From positions 1-64,000 of the forward strand of contig NZ_JYCN01000012.1 in the NCBI RefSeq assembly GCF_000876655.1: a stretch of DNA of 64,000 nt, written 5' to 3'. This DNA is from Arthrobacter sp. SPG23. GTDB lineage: Bacteria > Actinomycetota > Actinomycetes > Actinomycetales > Micrococcaceae. Position 1 is the first letter of the stretch, and every line of letters begins with the position of its first letter. The translations under genes and the position numbers were made by a program. Below the pieces are notes generated by a model. The model saw nothing but the letters and a program-made list of their open reading frames with translations. It was not told where the DNA came from and searched no databases. Positions 18,360 through 26,521 of this stretch are shown here, in pieces.

Positions 18360-18424
18360 GCGCGAACGGACACTTGCGGCCCCTTAGTCATGGCGATAAA
18401 AGGCCCCAAGTGCCCGTTCGTGCT
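18360..18424. repeat. Inverted pair of the dispersed repeat downstream of glpX
   Basis: A copy of the GCGCGAACGGACACTTGCGG unit (18360-18383) faces a degenerate inverted copy (18402-18424, GGCCCCAAGTGCCCGTTCG) across an 18-base spacer. The arms can form a long imperfect hairpin, which may act as the glpX terminator. The inverted arm runs into the 3' end of the decayed gene on the other strand. Confidence 0.65.
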
Positions 18425-18854
18425 GCTCGTTGGGGCTGGTCACGGAACCTCATCACGGCCTTGACCTTTTCGATCACGAACGGGCTGTCTCCCTCGAGAT
18501 CCTCTGTGAAGACGCGGACTTCCCGCCATCCGAGGAATCGCCCGCTGCGATCAGTTCGTCGACCGACAGTAAAGCGGCAAGGTCAAGCCACGTCCTTGCC
18601 GGCGCGGTGACCCGAACGCCGTCGTGCACCACAACTTCGCCGTCCTTGAACGTCAGGCGATGGCCCACCACGTTCTGGCGGCGGGGCTTGCTGCCCTCAC
18701 GGTCCCTGGCCACATGGATCCGCCAGTCCTCCTGCATCCAGGGCGGAAGGCCAAACCCCCAGATCCGCGCGCCCGATTCATGCGTCAGGACCGATTTGTC
18801 GTCCAGGTCCGTATACGCCCGGAGGCTTGCTGCCGTGCCGCTGGGCCCGTTCGC
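18388..18854 (-). pseudogene. Remnant of an AbiEi/DUF559-type protein
   Basis: On the minus strand, the frame ending near 18528 encodes SLRAYTDLDDKSVLTHESGARIWGF, a DWRIHV segment, then VVHDGVRVTAPARTWLDLA and LIAAGD. This pattern is typical of the middle of actinobacterial proteins with an AbiEi-like N-terminus and a DUF559 (Vsr-like) C-terminal domain. The frame then shifts by one, and RFLGWREVRVFTEDLEGD is followed by FVIEKVKAVMRF before a TGA at 18388, which resembles the very end of DUF559. The N-terminal helix-turn-helix and about 100 residues of the DUF559 core are missing. It is therefore a degraded gene, probably once part of an accessory defence or toxin-antitoxin-like family; the family assignment rests on motif memory only. 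Confidence 0.55.
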
Positions 18855-18889
18855 GCTGGGTGGAAGGCACGGGGGAGGAGAGAACCGAC

Positions 18890-19837
18890 TCAGTTGCGGA
18901 GCGCGCGGAGCTTTTCGCGGGCCTTCCTGGCGATCTGGTAGGCGCCATAGCGGAGCTTCTTCACGGGAAGGTCCCAGGTGCCCGGGTAGGCGATTTCGCG
19001 CCCGCCGAACGACTTCTTGAAGGCCGTGAAGCCGGCCCACTTGTGGTTCGGCTGGTCCTCGGGTGCCACGCCCCAGAGGTCAACGTGCTTCAGGCCCTTT
19101 TCCTTGGCATCCGCCATGAGGGTCACCAGCAGCGGGATGCCGGCGCTGAGCTTCCGGTGCGAGTCGTCCAGGGCGGCGTGGGCGTAGGTGCGGGTGTCGG
19201 CGGAGTCGTACGCCAGGGCCGCGGCGATGGGGCCGCCGTGGCGTTCGGCGATGAACAGCGTGGCCGCGCCCGCAGGCATGAGGGACCGGGCCACCTGGCT
19301 GAGGTACTCATCGCTCTGCGGCTTGAACCCGCTCCTTTTGGCCGTCATGTGGAGGAAATTCAAGAGCACGCGGATTTCTTCGGGGTCCTGCGACGACCGG
19401 AACGTGACGTCCTTCTTATGGATGTTCCGGTAGAGGTTCCTGTTCACGGGTTTCATGGCGGCCAGCACGTCCTTGAAGTCCCGGTCCAGGTCCACGATCC
19501 AGCTCAGTTCCGGCTGCTGGTTGACGGGTGCCGGCCGCAGGCCGCGGCTCCGCAGCACCCTGCCGGACTCGGGCGTGTCGAATCCGGCCGTGACCGGCTC
19601 GATCCGGACAAACGCGGCGTGGCACGTCCGGGCCAGCGCCACGAGCGCCGCCAGGGCGGCGTCGAACGCTTCCAGGGACTCCGCCACGGGGCCGTACGGG
19701 GCATAGAGGACCTTGCCCGCCGGGTTCTTCTCCTCGACGGCGAGGAAGCTCCAGCCCGGTCCCGACTGTTCGTGCACCGTGCGGCCAAGGGAACGCTGGA
19801 AGTCTGCCCACTGGGGGGTCTGCAGGAAATACTCCAT
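18890..19837 (-). CDS. FemX/FemAB-like peptidoglycan branch aminoacyltransferase
   Basis: The 315-residue protein resembles FemABX transferases, which add amino acids from aminoacyl-tRNA to the peptidoglycan stem peptide to build the interpeptide bridge. It has two GNAT-like halves: an N-terminal segment starting FLQTPQWADFQRSLGR with VLYAPYGPVAES, and a C-terminal one with ERHGGPIAAALAYD, YAHAALDDSHRKLSAG, LWGVAPED and the family-typical FKKSFGGREIAYPGTWDLPV. The conserved WaDFQ opening and KxxFG ending are diagnostic. The long coiled-coil arm of staphylococcal FemA is absent, as in FemX. It starts four bases after manA ends, so the two are one operon. Confidence 0.88.
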   Translation of the reverse strand: MEYFLQTPQWADFQRSLGRTVHEQSGPGWSFLAVEEKNPAGKVLYAPYGPVAESLEAFDAALAALVALARTCHAAFVRIEPVTAGFDTPESGRVLRSRGLRPAPVNQQPELSWIVDLDRDFKDVLAAMKPVNRNLYRNIHKKDVTFRSSQDPEEIRVLLNFLHMTAKRSGFKPQSDEYLSQVARSLMPAGAATLFIAERHGGPIAAALAYDSADTRTYAHAALDDSHRKLSAGIPLLVTLMADAKEKGLKHVDLWGVAPEDQPNHKWAGFTAFKKSFGGREIAYPGTWDLPVKKLRYGAYQIARKAREKLRALRN

Positions 19838-19841
19838 CAGC

Positions 19842-21092
19842 TCAGGCCCCCAGCGCAGTGGTCACGGCGAAGGCGACGGCGGTCCCGGCTGAGCCGGCTG
19901 CCGGGTGCACGTTGACGGGCGCCTCCGCGGCCGGGAGGAACGCGCTCGCGCCACGGTCCAGGTGGAGGTCGCCCTTGGGGGAGTCCAGCAGCACGGAGCC
20001 GGACACCACGATGATTACTGCGGCGCCGGACTGAGCCAGCGGGACGGGGGCACCGCCGGGCTCCAGTTCGATCCGCTGCAGCTGGAATTCGCGGAACGGG
20101 GGCCGGTACAGTTCCTGGCCCAGCCCGGACGTCTCCGCCGCCAGCATCGGCACGCCCACCGACGCGAACTCGACGGTGGCCAACAGTTCCGGGACGTCAA
20201 CGAACTTCGGCGTCAGCCCGCCCCGGAGTACGTTGTCGGAGGACGCCATGACCTCGATGCCGAGACCGTGCAGGTATGCGTGGACGTTCCCTGCCGGCAG
20301 GTAGACCGCCTCTCCCGGAGCCAGCGAAATCCTGTTCAGCAGCAGCGAGATGAGGACCCCGGGATCCCCGGGATAGTGTCCGTGCAGGCTGACCGCCGTG
20401 GACAGTTCGGTCTGGTAGGGGTTCATCGGAAGCCCGGCCTTGAGCGCCGCCACCAGCTCGCGCACAGCATGCGAAACAGCATGGCCTCCGCCGATGAGCC
20501 TGGTGAACGCCGCTTTCAGTGCGTCGTGCTCCTCCGGCTCGGAGAGATCCTGCACGACGTCCAGGAACACCTGGGGAACTTCGAGGGACATCCCGCGCAT
20601 GGACGCCACCAAGTGGTCAAAGAGGGCGCGCGAGGACGCGGCGGGGCGGAAACCGCAGAGCGCCTCGAACGGCGTCAGGGCGAAGATCATCTCCGGCTTG
20701 TGGTTGTCATCCTTGTAGTTCCGTTCCGCGGCGGAACGGTCGACGCCGGCAGCCTCTTCGCGGGCAAAGCCCGCCCGGGCCTGTTCCAGCGTCGGGTGTA
20801 CCTGAAGGGACAGCGGGCTCTCCGCGGCCAGGACCTTGAGGAGGAACGGCAGCCGGGGCCCGAACTCCGCCACGCTGGCATTGCCCAGATGACGGCCGGG
20901 GTCGGAACTGATGAGCGCATCCAAACCCAGCGGACCGCCGTCGGCCGCTAGCGCCACCGACGGCGAGTCGGGGTGGGCGCCCACCCACAGCTCCGCTTCC
21001 GGGCCGCCCGAGGCCTGCCGGCCCAGCAGGCCCGCAATGGCCGTGGTGGAGCCCCAGGCATAGGGCCGGAGGACGTTCTCAATTTCGTACAC
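19842..21092 (-). CDS. manA: Mannose-6-phosphate isomerase, class I
   Basis: ManA interconverts fructose-6-phosphate and mannose-6-phosphate and feeds GDP-mannose and mannosyl lipids. The protein (about 416 residues) is a cupin-type, zinc-dependent class I isomerase. Zinc ligands are in SLQVHPTLEQA, NHKPEMIFALTPFEALCGF and GNVHAYLHGLGIEVMASSDNVLRGGLTPK, and the last block includes the catalytic arginine. The frame is open to 21167. I chose GTG 21092, because AAAAGGA lies nine bases upstream and the product then starts YEIENVLRPYAWGS; ATG 21113 would instead use that purine run as codons. The gene is followed by the femX-like gene after four bases. A protein O-mannosyltransferase elsewhere in the window is a possible consumer of the mannose. 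Confidence 0.94.
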   Translation of the reverse strand: MYEIENVLRPYAWGSTTAIAGLLGRQASGGPEAELWVGAHPDSPSVALAADGGPLGLDALISSDPGRHLGNASVAEFGPRLPFLLKVLAAESPLSLQVHPTLEQARAGFAREEAAGVDRSAAERNYKDDNHKPEMIFALTPFEALCGFRPAASSRALFDHLVASMRGMSLEVPQVFLDVVQDLSEPEEHDALKAAFTRLIGGGHAVSHAVRELVAALKAGLPMNPYQTELSTAVSLHGHYPGDPGVLISLLLNRISLAPGEAVYLPAGNVHAYLHGLGIEVMASSDNVLRGGLTPKFVDVPELLATVEFASVGVPMLAAETSGLGQELYRPPFREFQLQRIELEPGGAPVPLAQSGAAVIIVVSGSVLLDSPKGDLHLDRGASAFLPAAEAPVNVHPAAGSAGTAVAFAVTTALGA

Positions 21093-21209
21093 AGCCAGGT
21101 GTCCTTTTCTCATTGCAGCAGCGCGGCTGCCGCAGATTCGTCGATGCGTGCTGACGGTCGAATGCATGCCGACGCCGTCGCCGGCGTCGGGCGGTGGGGC
21201 CGGGGGAGC

Positions 21210-22838
21210 CTAGAGCGGGCGGCACTGGCCGTTCGTGGCCACGAGGTCCCGGATCGCCTGCTCGTTGCCCTCACGCTTGAACTGGTTGAGCATCTCTTCC
21301 GTGATGGGCTCGCCGTCGGGGGTGGTGGTCACCGGTGTGAAGTCCGACGGCGACGGCGCAGGCTGGGTCAGGGGTGCCGCCGGTGCGGCTGCCATGAGCG
21401 GGCCGGCGGCCGCACCGGCCTGCACGATGCTGTCCTCCCCGGCAGGATCCGGCGCTGCCCCGGCCGACTGTGCGGCAAGGAGCCGGTCGACCCTGTCGTG
21501 GATCTGGTCGAAGTCCGGCACGGTGGAGAAGGAGGCGTCGAAGTCCGGCGGCCCGATAGTCAGCCGGCTGACCTCCTTGCCCTTGGCCTTCATTGCCAGG
21601 TCCACGAAGCTGCCGAGCTGGCTCGCGGAGATGTTGGAGTCAACCACCTTGGTGCCCGCGTTGGCGATGTCCTCGAACTTCGAGAGCAGCGTTGCAGGGT
21701 CCAACTGCTTGAGCATGGCCTGCTGGACGCACTGCTGGCGCTGGATGCGGGCGTAGTCATCAACGAATTCGCGGGAGCGTCCGTACCAGAGGGCGTGGTA
21801 GCCATCCAGGTGCTGGTCGCCCGCCGCGATCCAGCCGGTGGGCATCCCGTGGATTCCGTTGGCTTCGTCCACCATGTCGCCGCTCAGCGGCACCCAGCCG
21901 CCGGCCTTGATCTTGATGCCGCCCATGGCGTCGATGAGCTTGGCAAAGCCGTCCATATCCACCAGGACATACGCCTGCACGGTGATGCCGAGCGTGCCCG
22001 AGACGGCCTCCAGGGTTGCCTGCGCGCCGGGATCGGCCACCCCGGGATAGAGGTCCGTGTGCTCGTTCGTCACCTCGGTGTTGATCGCGTTGATGAGGCA
22101 CTCGTTGCCGCAGTCGTAACCGTCCGGGTAGATCTGCCGCATGGGGGAGCCCTCGCTGAACTGCGCGTTCTGCAGGTTGCGGGGCACCGAGATGATGGCG
22201 GTCTGGCCGGTCTTGGCGTCGACGCTGAGGACGGAGAGGCTGTCCGGTCGCCGGCCCGTTCGGTCGTCTCCCGCGTCACCGCCCATCATCAGGAAGTTGT
22301 AGCGGCCCTCCACGGGGTCGATGGCGGGACCCGCGGAGAAGATGCTGCCGATCGCGTTCCGGCTCACATTCAGCACGTACGCGGCGTAGCCAAGCGTTCC
22401 GGTGCTGAGCACCATTGCCAGGACCAGGGCAACCCCGACGACAGGCCTCATTCCGGGTGCCAGCAGGACAGGCCGGATGAGCCTGAGGGTGTTGACGAAG
22501 AGCGCGGCCCAGCCCACTGCGAGGGCGATGAGGATGACGATGATCAGAAGCGACGCCACGGAATTCGTGAGGATCCCGATCAGGAGCGTCCGGTTTGCCA
22601 GCAGCAGCACCAGTGCCACGAGCGCCAGTCCCCAGACGGCGAGCGTCACCCTCAGGGCGATCCTGCCCAGTTTGCGGTCGCCGGCAACGATCTGGGCGCT
22701 GCCCGGGACGAACAGGGTCAGCAGGAGGAGGACGAATGCGCGTTTCGTCCTGACCGGCGCCGGGGCGTTCACGGGGTTGCGGACCGGGTCCGTCAGGGCC
22801 TGTTGCGGCGCCTGGGGGCTGGAGTGGCTGGTGGTCAT
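21210..22838 (-). CDS. LytR-CpsA-Psr (LCP) family cell-wall polymer ligase
   Basis: LCP enzymes transfer glycopolymers such as teichoic acids or arabinogalactan from a lipid carrier to peptidoglycan, outside the membrane. The 542-residue protein has about five N-terminal membrane helices, instead of the single anchor of classical LCPs, as in other actinobacterial members. The extracellular LCP domain contains YNFLMMGGDAGDDRTGRRPDSLSVLS, SVPRNLQNAQF, LINAINTEV, DMDGFAKLIDAMGGIKI and GRSREFVDDYARIQRQQ, which hold the conserved arginines and aspartates. The tail is proline- and alanine-rich. The frame extends to 22961, but ATG 22838 follows AGGAATCAGCAG. It lies ten bases after purE and is probably transcribed with purK-purE. 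Confidence 0.92.
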   Translation of the reverse strand: MTTSHSSPQAPQQALTDPVRNPVNAPAPVRTKRAFVLLLLTLFVPGSAQIVAGDRKLGRIALRVTLAVWGLALVALVLLLANRTLLIGILTNSVASLLIIVILIALAVGWAALFVNTLRLIRPVLLAPGMRPVVGVALVLAMVLSTGTLGYAAYVLNVSRNAIGSIFSAGPAIDPVEGRYNFLMMGGDAGDDRTGRRPDSLSVLSVDAKTGQTAIISVPRNLQNAQFSEGSPMRQIYPDGYDCGNECLINAINTEVTNEHTDLYPGVADPGAQATLEAVSGTLGITVQAYVLVDMDGFAKLIDAMGGIKIKAGGWVPLSGDMVDEANGIHGMPTGWIAAGDQHLDGYHALWYGRSREFVDDYARIQRQQCVQQAMLKQLDPATLLSKFEDIANAGTKVVDSNISASQLGSFVDLAMKAKGKEVSRLTIGPPDFDASFSTVPDFDQIHDRVDRLLAAQSAGAAPDPAGEDSIVQAGAAAGPLMAAAPAAPLTQPAPSPSDFTPVTTTPDGEPITEEMLNQFKREGNEQAIRDLVATNGQCRPL

Positions 22839-22848
22839 CTGCTGATTC

Positions 22849-23442
22849 CTAACGGCTGCCCCGGAGAACGACGTTGCCGTCGGAGAACACTTCGCTGACC
22901 TTGTGCCGCAGGGCCGCGCCCTTGCGGGTGGCGACGTCGTTGAGCTCCTGTGCGAACTCAATCAGCTCGTCGCGCAGGCGGACGGCGAGGTCGTCCGTCC
23001 CGGATGCCAGCATGCGGACGGCGAGCAGGCCGGCGTTGCGTGCGCCGGCGATCGACACTGTGGCCACCGGGACACCGGCGGGCATCTGGACGATGGACAG
23101 CAATGAGTCCATGCCGTCGAGCGTCTTCAGCGGGACGGGGACGCCGATGACCGGCAGGGGCGTCACAGACGCCAGCATGCCGGGCAGGTGCGCGGCGCCG
23201 CCGGCTCCGGCGATGATGACGCGCAGACCGCGCTCGTGCGCCGTCTGGCCGTAGCGGATCATTTCAGTAGGCATCCGGTGGGCTGAGACCACATCGGCTT
23301 CGAACGGGATGCCGAACTCGGCGAGGGCCTCTGCTGCGGCTTCCATAACGGGCCAGTCCGAGTCGGAGCCCATGACGAGGCCCACGATCGGCCCGGCGTT
23401 GTCCGTTCCCGCCGGACGGATCGGCGATGCAGGCGTACTCAT
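22849..23442 (-). CDS. purE: N5-carboxyaminoimidazole ribonucleotide mutase
   Basis: PurE converts N5-CAIR to CAIR in purine synthesis, acting after PurK. The 197-residue class I enzyme contains [20 protein letters not shown] near residue 21, the catalytic [38 protein letters not shown] and [13 protein letters not shown]. The frame is open well upstream inside purK, but the ATG at 23442 overlaps the purK stop (ATGA), which fits translational coupling. The LCP ligase gene follows after ten bases. Confidence 0.97.
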   Translation of the reverse strand: MSTPASPIRPAGTDNAGPIVGLVMGSDSDWPVMEAAAEALAEFGIPFEADVVSAHRMPTEMIRYGQTAHERGLRVIIAGAGGAAHLPGMLASVTPLPVIGVPVPLKTLDGMDSLLSIVQMPAGVPVATVSIAGARNAGLLAVRMLASGTDDLAVRLRDELIEFAQELNDVATRKGAALRHKVSEVFSDGNVVLRGSR

Positions 23443-24635
23443 ACGGTCTCCTCGGAGTTCCCCGGTGCTGTTCGCGCCGGAGCACGGCCGTCCCGGATGA
23501 TGTTGGCGACGGTGGTGGCGCGCTGCCGGACGGAGTCGACGTCGGAAGCGGATGCCCCCACCAGGTTGACGTGGCCGATCTTCCTGCCGGGCCTGACGGC
23601 TTTGCCGTAGCAGTGGATCTTGGCGGCCGGCTCGCTGGCCATGGCCAGCGGATACGCAGAGAACAGCTCCTGGTTCTCGCCGCCGAGGAAGTTCTTCATC
23701 ACGACGACCGGCCCCAGCGCATCGGTGGCGCCGAGCGGGAGGTTCAGCACGGCGCGCAGGTGCTGCTCGAACTGGCTCGTCACCGATCCGTCCTGGGTCC
23801 AGTGGCCGGTGTTGTGCGGACGCATTGCGAGCTCGTTGATCAGGAAGCCGGAACCGACGCCGGGGGTTTCGAAGAGCTCCACGGCCATAACGCCGGTGAC
23901 TCCGAGTTCGTTGGCGATGCGGATTGCGGCGTCCTCGGCGGCAGCGGCCACCTCCAGCGGAATGTCCTGGGCCGGGGCGATCACTTCGTCGCAGACGCCG
24001 TCCACCTGGATGGTGTGGACGACGGGCCATGCCCGGGATTCACCGTCCGGCGTCCTGGCGACCAGCGCCGACAGTTCACGGCTGAAGTCCACCTTGGCCT
24101 CTGCCAGCAGCGGCGTCATGGCCGCGAACCAGTCGGCCGTGTCGGCGGCTTCCTCAGCCGACCCGACCATCCGGACGCCTTTGCCGTCGTAGCCCCCGCG
24201 GGGCGTCTTCAGGACCACCGGCCATCCGGTTTTCTCGCCAAAAGCAACCAGGGCGTCGACGTCGGCAACAGCTGACCAGGCGGGGTTTGGCAGCTCGAGC
24301 CGGTCGATGGCTGCGCGCATCACGAGCTTGTCCTGCGCGTGGACCAGGGCATCCGGTCCGGGCTGGACGTTGACGCCGGCCTCCTGCAGTGCCCGCAGGT
24401 GGTCGTTGGGGACGTGCTCATGATCGAACGTCATGACGTCGAGCCCGCGCGAAAACTCGAGGAGGGCGTCAAGGTCCTTGTAGTCGCCCACCGGCGACGT
24501 CGGCACGGCGGAAACCGCCGAAACGTCCTCGCCTTCGACCAGGACACGGAGTTCAAAGCCCAGGGCCGTTGCGGCGGGGGCCATCATGCGGGCTAGCTGG
24601 CCGCCGCCAACTACGCCTATTACTGGAAAAGTCAC
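23439..24635 (-). CDS. purK: N5-carboxyaminoimidazole ribonucleotide synthase
   Basis: PurK carboxylates AIR to N5-CAIR with ATP and bicarbonate. The protein (about 398 residues) is an ATP-grasp enzyme: [22 protein letters not shown] opens the first domain, [15 protein letters not shown] is the ATP-binding glycine-rich loop, and [34 protein letters not shown] is the substrate and metal block. The frame opens at 24680; GTG 24635 gives [12 protein letters not shown], matching the family. Its ribosome-binding site is weak. The gene leads the purK-purE-LCP operon and is divergent to gtrA, an order also seen at Rv3275c-Rv3277. Confidence 0.96.
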   Translation of the reverse strand: MTFPVIGVVGGGQLARMMAPAATALGFELRVLVEGEDVSAVSAVPTSPVGDYKDLDALLEFSRGLDVMTFDHEHVPNDHLRALQEAGVNVQPGPDALVHAQDKLVMRAAIDRLELPNPAWSAVADVDALVAFGEKTGWPVVLKTPRGGYDGKGVRMVGSAEEAADTADWFAAMTPLLAEAKVDFSRELSALVARTPDGESRAWPVVHTIQVDGVCDEVIAPAQDIPLEVAAAAEDAAIRIANELGVTGVMAVELFETPGVGSGFLINELAMRPHNTGHWTQDGSVTSQFEQHLRAVLNLPLGATDALGPVVVMKNFLGGENQELFSAYPLAMASEPAAKIHCYGKAVRPGRKIGHVNLVGASASDVDSVRQRATTVANIIRDGRAPARTAPGNSEETV

Positions 24636-24818
24636 AAGAGCCAGCCTACAGAACAGCAGGGGTGTTCCGGGCTTCACCACCGTTTCGGCCGGGAATTTTG
24701 CGTCATGGCAGCGTCGCAGGAGACCGCGCTCCAGGCCAGGCGGGGCGGCTCCCAGCTTTGCGGGCTAAAATGGGTTCTCGGCCCTGTGGCCTGAAATTTC
24801 AGTCGGCCATGGAGGGTC

Positions 24819-25403
24819 ATGTTTTACACACTTGCAGAACGTTTGCGCGGACTCGCCTCGCTTTTCTGGCGCGAGGTGGCCAAGTTCGGCGCCGTCGGCG
24901 GTGTCGCCTTCGTGATCGACAACGGCCTGACCTACTACCTGATGCACGGCCCCATGACCGACAGCGAGGCCAAGGCACGGTTCGTGGGCGCGACGGTTGC
25001 CACGATCTTCTCGTGGATCGCCAACCGGTTCTGGACCTTCCGGCACCGCCGCCAGGACAACGTGATCCGGGAATTCCTGATGTTCATCCTGATCAACGGC
25101 ATTGGCATCGGCATCTCCACCGGCTTCACGGCACTGGCCAAGTATTCGATGGGCATCACGGACAAGAACATGCTGTTCCTGGCTGGCGTGGCCGGCATCC
25201 TCGTGGCCACCGTGGTGCGCTTCTTCGCCTACCGGTTCCTCGTATTCAACAAGGAACTCGACGAAGAGCCCGCTTTCTCGCACGACCACGAGATCATCGA
25301 ACTGCACCACCACCAGAACCAGCACCCGGTTCGCGTTCCCGCCAACGAGGCGCAGGCCGACGTGCAGGATCCGGAGCGTCCGGGACCGCCCCGCAGCAGC
25401 TAG
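24819..25403 (+). CDS. GtrA-family membrane protein
   Basis: GtrA proteins are four-helix membrane proteins thought to flip or handle prenyl-linked sugars for cell-surface glycosylation. The 194-residue protein has four hydrophobic segments: KFGAVGGVAFVIDNGLTYYLM, FVGATVATIFSWIANRFWTF, FLMFILINGIGIGISTGFTAL and AGVAGILVATVVRFFAYRFLVF. The RFWTFR and YRFLVF endings are typical. A histidine-rich, polar tail (HDHEIIELHHHQNQHP) extends past the family domain. ATG 24819 follows GGAGGG. It matches Rv3277 in location beside purK and converges on the TIGR03089 gene eight bases away. Confidence 0.9.
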   Translation: MFYTLAERLRGLASLFWREVAKFGAVGGVAFVIDNGLTYYLMHGPMTDSEAKARFVGATVATIFSWIANRFWTFRHRRQDNVIREFLMFILINGIGIGISTGFTALAKYSMGITDKNMLFLAGVAGILVATVVRFFAYRFLVFNKELDEEPAFSHDHEIIELHHHQNQHPVRVPANEAQADVQDPERPGPPRSS

Positions 25404-25410
25404 GCTCCGC

Positions 25411-26115
25411 CTACCCTCCCTGCACCCGTTCGTCGCTGAGGAGCTTGTCCGTCACTGCGACGTCAGGGTGGACCAGTACGACCGACCCGTTGTTGTGCCA
25501 TGCTCCCAGACACTGGACGAGGGCCGCTTCAAGCCCGTCGCCGGCCCGCACCAGCAAGCGGACGCCGGTTTCGTGGGCGGCGGCGAACCCTTCGAGCAGG
25601 TCTGAGTGCGCGTGCAAGGTGCCGGCTGAGGATACGACGGCAGGGCGCGACCCCTCGGGATCCTCATGTGCCATAAAGACGTCGCCGTGCGAACGGACTT
25701 CGGCGCCGAAATCGACGACGCCGGGCGGCAGCTCACCGGGCCACCGCATGGCCAGCGCCGGAAGCGGCACAGCTATGACGGCGTCGAACGCCTCACCCTC
25801 AAGACCGGCCTCCGGTGACGCGGTGGCGAGGAGTTCGGCATCGGCGGAGCCGAGGACGACCTCCATTCCCAGCTGCCAGGCGGCGAGAGCCAGGATCATG
25901 GACTTCCAGTGCGCCGGAAGGTCCAGCCGCAACCGCGTCCCGGGTTCGGCATCGAGTTCGTCCTGCAGCAGGTTGCTGGTCTTGGCGACCCAGTTGTCCA
26001 GGACACGGCCGGACAGTTCCACCCGCTCTGCGTCCGGTCCGTACCAGGTGAGTCGCGGTGAGGTGGAGTGGCCGGACCGCAGTGCAGTCATCAGATCGAT
26101 CGCCGGGATGCTCAT
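25411..26115 (-). CDS. TIGR03089 family protein (AMP-ligase-like fragment family)
   Basis: The 234-residue protein fits TIGR03089, an actinobacterial family that resembles part of the AMP-dependent synthetase N-domain but lacks the usual ATP-binding motifs. Visible homologous stretches are LTWYGPDAERVELSGRVLDNWVAKTSNLL, DAEPGTRLRLDLPAHWKSMILALAAWQLGMEV and GSVVLVHPDV. No YTSGTTGxPKG signature is present, so catalysis is doubtful and the function is unknown. ATG 26115 is chosen although the frame opens at 26190 and the ribosome-binding site is weak. Placement near LCP, purE and purK corresponds to Rv3268. Confidence 0.85.
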   Translation of the reverse strand: MSIPAIDLMTALRSGHSTSPRLTWYGPDAERVELSGRVLDNWVAKTSNLLQDELDAEPGTRLRLDLPAHWKSMILALAAWQLGMEVVLGSADAELLATASPEAGLEGEAFDAVIAVPLPALAMRWPGELPPGVVDFGAEVRSHGDVFMAHEDPEGSRPAVVSSAGTLHAHSDLLEGFAAAHETGVRLLVRAGDGLEAALVQCLGAWHNNGSVVLVHPDVAVTDKLLSDERVQGG

Positions 26116-26521
26116 GGCAACATCTTGCCACGGTGCCCGCCGCGCCGGGAGGTGGCGGGCGGGCCACGGTCGGAGGCCAACGCCCCGCAAAGCCCTGTGA
26201 TCTGTGCCACGTTCCTTTTGCTCATTTTGATTGCCTAAAGCGCAGAGCAGGGCCGGTTTCCCCGGGATTCCCGGGAAATTCCCAGAAAAGTAGTCAGTAT
26301 GCTGTCAAAATTCCCGGGATGACGGCGAGTCGTCCAAAAATCCCGGGCGTGGCGTGGCAGCGGATTGCGGTCGAAGTTGATTATTATCCCGGCTGCCGCT
26401 TGACTCCCAGCGACTTACACACGTGTAATTAGGTATCGATCGCCATTGCGCAAATACGGGGCACACAACCGAGTGTTCAGTTATTCAGTCAGGGGCAGCA
26501 ACATCAGGAGGGACGCCACAA
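26116..26521. promoter_or_regulatory. Long non-coding whiB upstream region with CCCGGG boxes
   Basis: This 406-base interval between the TIGR03089 and whiB starts has no convincing gene. It is more AT-rich than its neighbours. It contains repeated TCCCGGG boxes: CCCCGGGA at 26260-26267, the palindrome TTCCCGGGAA at 26268-26277, TTCCCGGGA at 26311-26319 and TCCCGGGC at 26341-26348. The spacing (about 43 and 30 bases between later boxes) suggests a multi-site operator. A promoter candidate lies further down near 26400-26429. Confidence 0.5.
26400..26429 (+). promoter_or_regulatory. Candidate whiB promoter with palindrome over the -10 box
   Basis: TTGACT (26400-26405) and TGTAAT (26424-26429) are spaced by 18 bases. 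The palindrome TTACAC-AC-GTGTAA (26415-26428) covers most of the -10 box, which would allow a repressor to block it. It is about 95 bases upstream of the whiB start codon. Confidence 0.45.

Noticed and set aside
22849..24030. Long 393-codon version of purE
   Set aside because: The extension is an arginine-rich shadow of purK; the ATG overlapping the purK stop fits the family.
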